64,000 bases of DNA from Hydractinia symbiolongicarpus (taxonomy: Eukaryota; Cnidaria; Hydrozoa; Anthoathecata; Hydractiniidae): the NCBI RefSeq assembly GCF_029227915.1, contig NC_079879.1, positions 10,600,001 through 10,664,000 of the forward strand, written 5' to 3'. Within the stretch, counting starts at the first letter, position 1. Each line of letters opens with the position of its first letter. Under the pieces are notes generated by a model that did not search any database, was not told the origin of the DNA, and saw only the letters and a list, made by a program, of their open reading frames with translations. This document shows positions 53,874 to 64,000 of this stretch, one piece after another. The translations under genes and the position numbers were made by a program.

Positions 53874-54050
53874 TTTATGATTCTCAATAACCATGTGTTG
53901 TATCTACAACCCATTCAAGTTACGATTATGTATACTCAAGAAGCATTTGAATCCCTTGGTCGATTAAAGTTACTTTTGACAAAAAAACCGGGCATTTCAG
54001 TAGTTGCGTTGAAACAGTATGTTGTCAAACATGTTGGAGAAGAAGAAGGA
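53874..54050 (+). pseudogene. Pseudogene F: decayed last-exon fragment of the gene A-E family
   Basis: The stretch reads ILNNHVLYLQP and then IMYTQEAFESL, matching ILKNHVLYVPA and IMYTREASECL of the last exon in genes B and C. About 60 bases coding for the NTIHSNDHLIGTWRTM region are deleted between them. The match continues at DNA level through the segment coding for FDTSIAHFS, but with small indels and a shifted frame. No splice acceptor or other exon is seen next to it. Confidence 0.65.
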
Positions 54051-54339
54051 TTCGAGTAAGACAGTTGGGCAGCTATAAGCTGTGTGACCGTTAACACAAT
54101 AAATGGTGTTGAATACAAGTTAAAAACCACACACGGACGACCTCGATCAATGTAGATTAAGAAATGGAACGAAAATTACAAGCTAGTTGCTAACCTGTGA
54201 AATGTTAAGAAGAAATAAATTTCTCTGCAGGCATTTTCGTTAGTGGGATCGCATTTTTTTACATTGTGCAGTATTATTTCGTGCTTTCTTTAATTCGAAA
54301 TCGGTGATGGTTACAGAAAAAATACAGCTATTATTATAG

Positions 54340-54960
54340 AGACTAATCGGTAGCCTGTGGATCAAAAAAACAAACAATTTACAACATACGTTTCTGTGAA
54401 AGTTAAAAAATTAATCGTGGCGTCAGGCTAAGCGCTTAACACAGGTAACCCTTTTTGCACATCCGTATAGCCTAATGCCCTTTTCCAAAAAAACCTTTAT
54501 TGCGACTTCGGTTTAAACAAAAACACAGGAAACAGTCCGTCGTTAACAACTTCCAAAACAATGTTCAGAATTTTGCTAAAGAAAGCTATATAGTGCAACC
54601 CTTTTAAAGAGACAGCATACGGCTATTATTATGAAGACTAGTCAGCATCCCGTAGATAAAACCACGGGTTCGCCTGTCCTTAATATAACGCATTTCGCGT
54701 TACCATAACACGACTTTTTTCTCGCACACAAAAAGACAGACGGAATATGGCTATTATTAAATAGATAGTTGTGAACCCGTGGAAAAACCACGGAATGAAG
54801 CAATACGAAGGCATTTTGAACACACAGAATAAGGGTATTATGAACTAGTTGTCAACACGTGGAAAACTCCAGGTTATTTCATGTGGTCGTAGCACGACGT
54901 CATTTTTTCGCAGACACACAGAATACGGGGTTATTAATATAGAGCAGTTATAAGCCTGTC
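54340..54960. mobile_element. Cluster of cccgtgg-family MITE copies
   Basis: At least three degraded copies in a row, each marked by actagt-like ends, 'cccgtggaaaa.ccacgg' and 'gcgagaaaa/ttttctcgc' with 'agacagac' pieces. Confidence 0.5.
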
Positions 54961-55805
54961 GTACTTATTTCCTTAGTCGGTATTTAGTGCATCCGTGTTC
55001 ACCTGGCCACGAAATGATAAAATTAGACGGATTGGACCCAAAATGAAGCTACCATTTTGATCAGATTAAGATTAAACAGGGTATCTCTTATATCGTGATT
55101 AATTATGTAAATATTATCTATTATTTTTTATACTTTCTAATATGTGTATGCATGAGAATTTATTGCACTGTTCGAAAGAGTAGCTTCCACGAAGTGCAAT
55201 TTTTTTCACAAATATTGGATCAATTGTTTTACTCTATTTTAAGTCACCAAGTAAAGTCACCAAATAATTGCGGATGCTATTTTTTGTAGTAAACAAGCCA
55301 GATACGACAATATTGATAATTAAAACCAGGCCAATTAGTGTGTACTTTATGAAACAAATCAAAAAAATAGAAAGAGTCATTTAACATCACTTCATTCGCA
55401 CACATGTACACATGTTTTCGACGAATACATTGCTCCGCTGACTACATTGATCTACTGCCCACATCGGACCTCTGTACATATTTGTTTGTTGTATACATTA
55501 TGCTACTACCTTGTCTAAGTATATTTTGCTAAGGTTTAAAGGTATAATCAAGGTATAAGTCTTTGAAGTCATTTTAAATCTGAGTCTATTCAAATCAAAA
55601 TTGATAAAAGAATTACAATAAGGTTTAACCTTTTTTGCGCTTTTCAATTAGAGTCAAGATGTCGACTTTTCTGACTGTTGAGTTTAACAAATTAGCAAAC
55701 ATTCTGTCTCAGAAAAAGCATTTTAAATTAACTAATCAAATTAAATTACATCGATCGAAACAAACAGTTAATAGTTTGATTAATAGTAATACGGTTTAAT
55801 CATCT
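54961..55805. other. Intergenic, 3' side of gene E, nothing recognised
   Basis: No coding, RNA or repeat structure recognised. Confidence 0.5.
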
Positions 55806-55839
55806 ATTTATTTGTTGGCTCCATACCTTTCTTTTTCGC

Positions 55840-58221
55840 TTACTTTTCGCATTTATGACAAGTTGTATTCTTGAGGGAATTTCCGAAATGTGTGATGCTT
55901 GTTTCAAATGTAACATCAGCAAGTTTCAGAGATTCTGATGCATTGTCGTCTTGTGTATACATAATCACGTGATTGATAGGAGCATCTTTGGCATCTGAAA
56001 GCATTGTTCTCCATGTACCAATGAGATGATCATTTGAATGTATTGTGTTTGGCGGAACGTACAAAACGTGGTTTTTCAGAATCTTGAAGGCTGTAAAGAT
56101 GCAAATAAAATGAATTACTATTAAGGTATATTCCTATAAGGACAAAATTTCTCGTGAACTGATCATACAAGCTTTTTTAACACTAGCTTTATCTCAGTAA
56201 TGCTCAAATTACCAAAAATAATTTTTTTTGTTAACCTTCTTCGGTATGAGGGTTTGTGAACATATTATGTCCCACTCATTTCTCGGCGAGAATAAAAAAA
56301 AACCGGGAAATCGGATTAATTACGCATTTAACTTTCTGGAATAATTTCTCTCGCTGAAATAAAGTTAGGTCACAAGCTTCAATCTATCAGCGTAATTAAA
56401 AAAATGTTATTAAATTTTACCGATTATAAGGATTTCACAGAAATTTTGTAGGGTAGTTTCTAGTAATAAACAATGTCTTACGCTATGGGAGGTATTCGAC
56501 TTAATGATTTGGTGTATACGTAACAGGTAAATATAAAAACTTAGTACCACGCAACGCAGCAAAAAAGAGAAACCCGGCAACAAACAGAATCCGCCGCTCC
56601 CACCTCCCGTTCGAGTAGGATTAAAGTATATTACAAAAATCACCTGTTAAATGCAATTCTTCATTTCCAACCCATTTTCCAAGCAGAAAAAATCCTGAAT
56701 CGTCATCTAGTGGACAATCCATATGATGGAAGCCGTGCTGTTCGATTCCATTTCCACCACATGTTGCTATGACGTAATCGTCATGGTAGGCTGTAATAAA
56801 AAAAATGAAGAGAATGACTCATCATAATAAGTAGCCAGGAGACCTAGCATATTGTTTTTACCAAAAATCGGAATAGTTAAGGAGGAAAAATAATGTTGGG
56901 TCTCAAACGTCTTTTTTGGCGGTCATTGGTTTGATTGGTTAATTCTATTGTTCTTCGCTCACGTGGTCAATATCGGGATATCTTTTGTTCTAAGCGAGAA
57001 TGGCTTCACTTACGTGAACAAGTATAATCAAATATTTTATTATTTAAGAGGGTAACATGTGACTACGCCGGCTTTGTGCTCATTGGTTAATTGTAATTTG
57101 GGATTTGCTGTGAGGTGGAATTGAATTTCAGGGATTTGCTGTGCTGCTTACGTCTAAGCTTTTGTTTGAGAGAAACCAAATTAAATATCCTCAAAGAAAG
57201 CTTAGGTAACAAGGCTACCTATTAAGCTGATCTCAAATAACGTGGTTCGTACACGTACTACAAATTAACTAAGATAGTTTTAAGATAAAAAAGCTTATCG
57301 GCTTACATTTGGCGTAGTCAAAATCAACTGTACAATGTCTTTGCAACAAAGCAACTTTTTCCTGTTTCTCTCCCGCAAGACAAGCTCCATAATACGCTAA
57401 CAGCTGATTGGTACCAATGTCAACAGGTATTATACCATCCCAGTCAGAGGAGCAAATAAATTTCCCATCTTTTTCACCTGGTCCAGCTTTTATCCATTCT
57501 GCTTTTTTCAACACTACATGACGAGGTATTTTCATATCAGGGACTTCGTGGTATTGTGTCATCACTAACTGAACGAGATCATAGTCTCCTGGAAGAGCAT
57601 CTGTGACATCATCATCGTCAGTGCTCATGACACATTTTCCAGATTTTCCCTTTCGATTAAAATCAGTAAAGGCGTCCCATCTTTCTTCGATGAAATCTGA
57701 CAGGTCTGCTGCTTCTGTATCGTCGTACAACTCCAATAGCTTGTCATCAAAAACATCAATGGCCTCACTTTCTCGAAAATTCTTGTTTTGATTTATCAAG
57801 CCTTGTAATCCAGTGCTTGTATTGGCGTTTGCTTTGTAATGCAATTCTTTAACAACTTTTTTGAGCAAAGATTTCCGTTTTTTTTCCTGGACCTCGAAAG
57901 CGATTTCTTTTAGTGGGCCTGCTTTGGATAGGTTCCCTTGAATGTTACTGGTGTTTTCGTTGTTGTTGTTGTTGTTGTTATTATTTCTCAGCAACAGGGA
58001 GTAATAATAGTTAAAAAACTCCTCAAAATCAATTTTTCCACTTTTATCTTTATCAATTTCTTCGATAAGGAGATCAAACTCATGATCAGACATCTTTACA
58101 CCAAGTTTTAAAATAAACTTTTGGAATTCATCTTTCTCTACCCATCCGTTTGCAGATTTATCAATCTCGAGAAATATGACTTCGATTTTCTGTTTGGATA
58201 TTGCTTCATTGTCATTCAAAC
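55840..58221 (-). CDS. Gene E: EF-hand long form, paralogue of gene A, 5' exons not found
   Basis: Exons in transcript order: 58221-57307, 56790-56644, 56090-55840, GT-AG and phase 1. The first exon here opens after an acceptor in phase 1 and has no in-frame ATG before the EF-hands, so one or more upstream coding exons are missing, as gene A would predict; I could not find them up to position 64000. EF-hand loops are DKSANGWVEKDE and DKDKSGKIDFEE, both canonical. They are followed by an eight-Asn run encoded by a GTT/ATT-type microsatellite on the + strand (57958-57988). The C-terminal domain has the same landmarks as gene A and ends CHKCEK (CxxC). A poly(A) signal lies at 55807-55812, about 28 nt after the stop. 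The intron 56091-56643 carries a repeat related to one at about 43.9-44.2 kb. Confidence 0.75.
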
Positions 58222-61200
58222 CTAAAAGTTAAATTAAAATTCTTGTACTCTCTTTCAATGTCACGTGGTACTACATTTAGTTAAGAAAAAACAGACTTTT
58301 CACAGTCAAACTCTCACTGTGAAGCTTTGATTAAAAAAGAACTACAAGTATTTAAATTAAAGTGAATTGGCAATCAGGCTTGAATTTAGAAAACGAAGAT
58401 TTTATGAAAAATTCAGCCCTATTTATAAAGAACAGACCGAGTGAATGGCGTGTTTCTTTTTAAACAATGATGGCTACTCTAAAAAATACGGACCTGCTAT
58501 TGGTTTAAAAGTACCACGTGACATTTGCCCACCAGTAGAAAGCTACCATACTATGGCCTCTATGGCTCACTTCTTTTCCAAAAGGCTTATCTTCTGTATT
58601 TTGACACTTAACACTTCCCTTTATGTGGCCCGAAACTTTCTCGCCACAACTAAATTTAAAAATTTGGTCCGCAATGCAAATTTGCCTATTTCTTTTATTT
58701 TTCGCGAGAGGTATACTTGAGTAACACGTGTTAATTTGCCAACAGCTTTTGTAGCAGCAGTACCAGATGCTTGAGTAAATTCAGATCAGTAGCGGAGTAA
58801 TTAATTTTATTTATCAATAGACACAATAAATACCAAAAAAATGGCAAATGTCCTCAAAATCATGGTAGTGTCCACCGAGCAAATTATATGCTTTTCCTTT
58901 ATAATGAATGTGCTTTAAAAGGACATCAGGCTGGGTTTAGGTTAGAAACAATAGCTCTTTTGTTTAGAACAATACAAAAATAAATCAGCCTGGTTAGAAT
59001 TTTTAATATTTTTTTTTAAAAAATTTGCATTGAAAAATATAAAGCTTTAAACAGAATACCACTGATACTATTGAGTTCATGGAAGAGAAGTGTTTCTCAA
59101 TTTGGAAGAGAAGTCTTTCAAACGAAAGAGAAGATTTCGGAAAAAAGAAAATAAGTGTTTTGATTAAGCAGAGAAGCGTTTTTATTAAAAAGAGAAGGGA
59201 GCCATAGGGCAATCCTACTTGTAGAATTTTATTAGGCAAATGTGTTACAAAGTTTTAGATTCCATAAGTACCTAAAGAAATTGACTATTACTCAACACTA
59301 ACCCGTTTAACTTCTGTGAAATACTATATAATCGAAACAGTGTAAGCTTAAAGCTTGAAACTTAAACATAACTTTATTTGATCATAGGGAATCATTTTAA
59401 TAGTTTTAACACGTGATTATCCCAATTTCCCGTTTTTTTCGGATTTTGCCAATAAATTAAGAAAATCAAATACAGGCTACTTGTGGCATTTTATCATCTG
59501 AAATATGTAAAATTTAAAACAATTAAACTTCATAAAGCTTTTACGAATACTACTTCACAGTTGTGTTTGATACTCTCTATTATTTCTAAGATTACAACGA
59601 GAGGCTATAGAGGATCGTAATCTAAGATATGGTTAGCTGTTACTGACACCGAATGACTTACAGTAGTCTCTCTAGGTGTCTGTCTTTTAGAAAGTTAATA
59701 TTTCCCGCTTGCTTTGTGAATGAATCCGATTTATTATTGTAACGAACATTCTGACCTTATAAACGGGGTGTGTTCACTGATCACTAAACTTAACCACTAC
59801 ATCTCGGTACAAAAATGACTAATGAATAGTCCAGATTGGTTTTTCTTATCTTGGCTTTTTATTCATTTTAGAAATACCATATCTGTGCCTATTGAAAAAT
59901 GCCTTTTAACTACTTGCGTATTTTTAACGTCCAACTATGCGAAAAAATAGAAGAAAATCTTGCTTAATACGATTCATGGGCAGATACAGATCTGCCTATG
60001 AATCGTGTATATTTGTCTTTTTTAAAACTGTTTGGAGCTGTGGATTTGTTCCAGTCAAAAAGAACTAACAATTATAGGATCAACCGTGGAGGATATGGAG
60101 ATCCAGTTTCAATATAGTTATCTTTAACCCAATGAGACCTTAACATTTTAGTTCAAAGGGGTAGAAAAAACAGACAAAGAAATTAGTAAATTGTGCCATT
60201 TCTAAATGCTCAGACTGCAATTAAGATTTTTTGTTTGTTTATTTGTTTGTTTGTTATTTCCACATATAGAGAGCATTATTTTTTGCAGGTGTCCGCTAAT
60301 TAGAAAGAAAAGAAGTTGAAATACACATATTTCGTCTAAAAAATGTGTCCATTAATTAGAGTGCTAATTCCATGTCCGCTTGTTAGTTAGAAAGTTTTTA
60401 TATAAGACTTTGACTAGAATTCAGACAGTATAATGAAATCTGTCCGTTAAGAATTAGCACTACAACAAAAAGCAAAGCTTAAGTTGTCGTAGATTTTTTA
60501 AAAAAAAGTCGCTTGTGAAGGTTGTTTGTCAAAAATCCTCTTTGTTAAGCGCTATTACAATTCTTCATAATTTTTAAGTGTCTAACAAAAAGCAGCTTTT
60601 AAGATAAAAATTTCCCACCTATATATTTTGGAGAAGCCATTTTTACCAACTTCTTTCTTTCACTTTTTTGTATAAGCAAGACATTGCAAGCATTAAAAAA
60701 TATAAAAAAATGTTTATCGTTCGTTGTTGATAACAGAGTTTTTTATTCCCGGATAAAACATTATTTGTATTACGAAAAAGTACACCAGGTGAAAATTGCA
60801 ACAAACGATACAAAATAATCAACTTAACCATGAAGCATGTTTTGAAAAACTTTTTACACCTTTTTACTCTAAACCTGGATCATATAAAATTTCGTTGTAA
60901 GTCAATGAAAAAGAATCAGTTATAATTAACTTGTGAAGAAGCTCCAAAGGAAAATGCTCAGAGACACACAGAGACACAGCGAATATTACAATATATTGTT
61001 TCCCCGTAAAAAATCCACTCGGTCGCCTTTAGTACATATTTCGGGCCCTGTTGAGAGACAGACAACTGCTATTATTGAGGTCAGTTTTCACTAGCGCCCA
61101 GCTGGCGTTAATCACGTAATTACGATCTGATGTTAAAAGTCTTAATTGGACGCTGGTCTAAAAAGTACCTGCCGACGTTCACACTAGAAGCGTTTTAGCG

Positions 61201-62715
61201 TCAAAACTTCCTTTTGTCTTCATATAGTGCAGTATATAATGCACACGTAGAAAGAAAACATGCAGCAGAATATTAGTTTACCTTAAAAAGGCTACGACAC
61301 GTTTCATTAAGCTCAATCCTCGCATATCCTGATGAATGACGTATAATAAACAGACTTTAGAAACAGATAGACGTCTAGACGTCTGTTTATGAATAATTAA
61401 TTTTTATGATATGCTACTTTCTTATTTTTATCTTCGGTATTCTTTAATAAGCTACGGTCTGTAAAATGTATTAAATATCAGTAAATTGACAGTTTGTTTT
61501 GACGAGGGAACAGAGGCAATACAGGGAGCTGTATTTGTAAAAAATGCTATGTTACTATCTTTAAGAGGTAATTAATACCTCTTAAAAGATTTTAAAATCA
61601 TTATTATTTTTCGACTTGCTTTATGTGCAATAATCTTGTAAAATTTCCAAGGATATAGTGCAATAATCTTGTAAAATTTCAAAGGATATAGCTAACTAAC
61701 TAGTTTTAAAGTTTAGTTTATTAGAAAACTTAAATAAATAATGGTATGTAATATATGTAGGGAACTTTTCTGTCGTTTTCAATTATTTGGATACCAAATA
61801 CAGGGTCGGATGGAGGTATAAGCAAGATAAGCGCGCGCTTACTTTTAAAAACGTAGAGAAAAAGCCCGCACGCGTCTCGTGTGTATAGTTTTCCTTGTAA
61901 TTTTTAGGAAGTCTGGTAAGGAAGTTGTGTTTTTGCTTATTGCGCTTATTCACTTTCCCAAACAAAGTAGATAGATACTCCTCTGAGCAAGCGAAACGAA
62001 AAGCAACTTTGCTTTCTCGCTTATTAAAGAATAAGCAAGAAAGCGTGTCAAAGTTGATATATTTGCTTTTTTGCATGGAGAGAATGCGGAGATGAAAAAC
62101 TACTTTGCCATCGCGTATAAGCAAATAAGCAAAAAAAGGCAAGGTAGACAGAATTTCTTAACCGTAACAAGATGAATGCAAACAGTCCACGTTGTTCGTG
62201 TTTATAACCAATCAACCAAAGATGGACGGTAGAGGTAGTGTGAACTTTTAGGTTTCTGGATGTCTTTTTTACTATTTCTTATGAATTTCAAGTACCCAGT
62301 GTGTAGTAGTATGTATAGTTTATTCCCTAAGCTAAATTATCAGATTTTTTTTTGGCTTGAGAAAATTATTTTAAAGTAGCTAGCTAGCTAGGTTTCTCTG
62401 CAAATATATCTATATTTAGTGAATGAGATACTTATTTTATTATTCACTATAGTAGCTGAGAATGTGTGTACACTAAGTTCTTTCACTGATCCTGTTCTGT
62501 ATGAAACTTCTGGTGCTATATTTTTTCAACAAAATGAGTTTGTAGCTACTGCTTTGTCTTGTGTTATTTTTTATACTCAAACCTTCCCACAAAATAAACA
62601 ATTCAAAAGAAAAATACACTCAAAATAATTCTGAAGTGTTCATGTGGTGCTTTATTTGTTATTTTATACCTAGCAAGATACACTAGTGGTTGTATTTTGA
62701 GAGAATATTGAGTCA
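58222..62715. other. Upstream of gene E, transposon debris, no gene seen
   Basis: The missing 5' exons of gene E were sought here by looking for a minus-strand phase-1 donor and peptide like exon 2 of gene A, and were not found. Fragments of 'gtccgct' transposon ends lie near 60290-60410, and a piece of the cccgtgg MITE family near 60960-61080. Inverted 'gcttatttgctt' motifs lie near 61830-62130. Confidence 0.45.
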
Positions 62716-63092
62716 GTGGCGCCGTAGATTAGTGGTTATTGTGGCGCCGTATATTAGTGGTTATAGCTCTCGTACTCTGTGCGGGAGACCGGGGTTCGAT
62801 TCCTCTTGACGGTGATTCAACATGGGCGAGTGAATGTTACCATAGCCCCGGGTTAACCCAAGCCATGTGAGGGAAATTGGGAAGATGGCACACTGTGTGG
62901 CCGTTGGATGTTGCCGGGAGTTGTCTAGTAGAGCGCGGGCTCTAATTGGGTCTGCGTAGCTCAAAAATGAGCATTAAATACTCTAGGACTCTCCATCTAC
63001 GCCATGGCCCCTCCTGGAAATAATAGACAGGGTATATCCCTCGATATTTGTGAGGCTAGCCATGTAAAATATGCACATCTATCTATCTATCT
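62716..63092 (+). mobile_element. tRNA-derived SINE (SINE-2) with duplicated head
   Basis: The head carries A-box tagattagtgg/tatattagtgg and B-box gggttcgattcc at tRNA spacing. The first 25 bases (gtggcgccgtagattagtgg and on) occur twice, at 62716 and 62741. The body contains ccatgtgagggaaattggg, shared with SINE-1. The tail is (atct)n. Confidence 0.85.
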
Positions 63093-63299
63093 CAGTATGA
63101 TGAGTAGAAACAGAGCTGTATTAAGGATGGAAAACGTATCCATCAATTTTCAAGCCAGGTCACCGTAGTGGCGGACCAAGACTACTTGACATATGTTATA
63201 TAGCTATAACAACATGGACAGAAAAAATCTTACTAATCTTACTAATATTTTTTATTTCATAACTACCTTTCTATCTGATGTATTTTTTTGTTATGCAGT

Positions 63300-63461
63300 G
63301 TCAGTGGAGATGGTAACTCTCTTTACAAATCTATTTCTGTGTTGCTGATTTGCGATGAAACCCTGGCTTTGAGAATTTTGATCAACCGCTTGACTATATT
63401 TTTGTGCAATGTTTATCGGATGGTTGTGATGTGTATACAAAGTCAAGAGAACTGGCCATAA
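63300..63461 (+). pseudogene. OTU-like protease fragment
   Basis: After a good acceptor (ttatgcag, ending 63298) the frame reads VSGDGNSLYKSISVLLICDE and then LALRILIN. GDGNxLYxSIS is the OTU active-site pattern, but the catalytic Cys position (GDGNC in active enzymes) is Ser. The frame stops at 63459-63461. A decayed fragment of a mobile-element OTU gene is most likely; an inactive exon of a host gene is the alternative. Confidence 0.45.
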
Positions 63462-63568
63462 TTGAGTAAGCAAAATGTGTTTCAAAGTCCTTCATTTGGT
63501 CATCATTTAATGTGTGTTTTATCAATTTTTAATGTAGTTGAGGTATAATAATTTTACTAAATGCCTAA

Positions 63569-63642
63569 ACTCCTGTGATCAAATGGTATGATGTTTTTGA
63601 TACAATTTCGTAAAAGGTTCAGGTTCGATTCCTGACAGGAGT
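63569..63642 (+). tRNA. tRNA-like cloverleaf with abnormal anticodon arm (probable tRNA pseudogene)
   Basis: Acceptor ACTCCTG pairs fully with CAGGAGT. The D stem ATCA/TGAT encloses AATGGTA, and the T stem TCAGG/CCTGA encloses TTCGATT. The B box ggttcgattcc is intact. The anticodon arm does not form a 7-base loop: the only pairing is TTTTT with AAAAG around 13 bases, leaving two variable bases. A functional tRNA is doubtful; no CCA is encoded. Confidence 0.4.
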
Positions 63643-63752
63643 AAACTATATGTGATGCAGGCAGCACCTTTAAAATTTGTGTCACTCTATATATTTTTTT
63701 AATTTTGTAGCATCCTATTAAAACCACCTATCAAAGCTTATGATATAAACAA

Positions 63753-63815
63753 ATGGACAATTTATTCAACACAATTGTTGAGCCAAGGAGAGGTGTTGCT
63801 GGTGTTTCTGTGAAG
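63753..63815 (+). CDS. Possible first coding exon of a gene running off the right edge
   Basis: An ATG at 63753 opens 21 codons (MDNLFNTIVEPRRG and seven more) ending exactly at a GTATTT donor at 63816, phase 0. An in-frame TGA lies just upstream, and an acceptor-like TTTTGTAG ends at 63710, so the exon could begin in a 5' UTR at 63711. I do not recognise the peptide and no following exon is clear before 64000. It could be chance. Confidence 0.35.
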
Positions 63816-64000
63816 GTATTTTGATTTAACTAGAAGGTTAAGTTTAAAGAATTCCTGCAATTGTTTGCGAGTGATATTTCGGCCCATAGTAACATATGAC
63901 CAGTTGGATATGTGGGGGATATTTTGGAAAAACTATCAAGGTGCTCTACCAACAGATATCACCTCTTCTTAAAACCACAAATAGGTACACATTTCCATCA

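Noticed and set aside
60643-60831. Possible missing exon of gene E (donor-like ttttaccaac on the minus strand)
   Set aside because: The reading phase at the donor does not fit the phase-1 acceptor at 58221 and the peptide does not resemble exon 2 of gene A.
61265-61325. Another candidate for gene E exon 2 (LNETCRSLFK against VNETWKKYKN)
   Set aside because: Donor phase is 0, not 1, and an in-frame stop limits it; the likeness is four or five residues only.
61783-62142. 119-codon minus-strand frame
   Set aside because: It overlaps inverted gcttatttgc repeats; composition and repeat content suggest non-coding transposon debris.

Overview
This window is AT-rich animal nuclear DNA. It has many short exons with GT-AG introns, no operons, tRNA-derived SINEs, many small inverted-repeat transposons and long microsatellites. 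The gene content (a shootin-1 orthologue beside lineage-expanded EF-hand genes) and the repeat style suggest a non-bilaterian metazoan, most likely a cnidarian and possibly a hydrozoan. The organism call is inference; no marker gene fixes it. All exon models were made by eye from reading frame, splice sites and phase, without transcripts.

Region 1 (about 3.0-18.8 kb, + strand): one gene of 23 coding exons encodes a 693-residue shootin-1 (SHTN1)-like protein. Its parts are an N-terminal coiled coil with two shootin-type repeats, a ten-proline run, a WH2-like motif, a conserved C-terminal region, and short symmetric exons carrying PVPA(R/K)R motifs, two of them an obvious tandem exon duplication. 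Its introns hold a LINE fragment, a 382-bp tandem duplication with a MITE, a (TA)138 array filling most of one intron, a foldback-rich stretch and a SINE.

Region 2 (about 18.8-24.5 kb): no gene recognised. Two non-autonomous DNA transposons with TA target sites are present, one with a 61-codon acidic ORF.

Region 3 (about 24.5-58.2 kb): an expanded family I could not match to a named domain. Long forms (gene A at 24546-30009 and gene E at 55840-58221, both minus) have two canonical EF-hands, an Asn-rich linker and a C-terminal domain of about 260 residues. Short forms (gene B, 37125-38266 minus; gene C, 48056-49237 plus) are the C-terminal domain alone, with their own TATA-box promoter. Two relics (D, 32360-32833 minus; F, 53874-54050 plus) are pseudogenes. 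B, C and D arose by tandem and inverted segmental duplication including flanks. This family is the most likely undescribed system here: it combines calcium sensors and stand-alone forms of the same domain.

Region 4 (about 50-54 kb and 58-64 kb): transposon-rich. There are several foldback elements, two fragments resembling mobile-element-associated cysteine proteases, a large tRNA-derived SINE, a tRNA-like cloverleaf with an abnormal anticodon arm, and a possible first exon of a + strand gene at the right edge.
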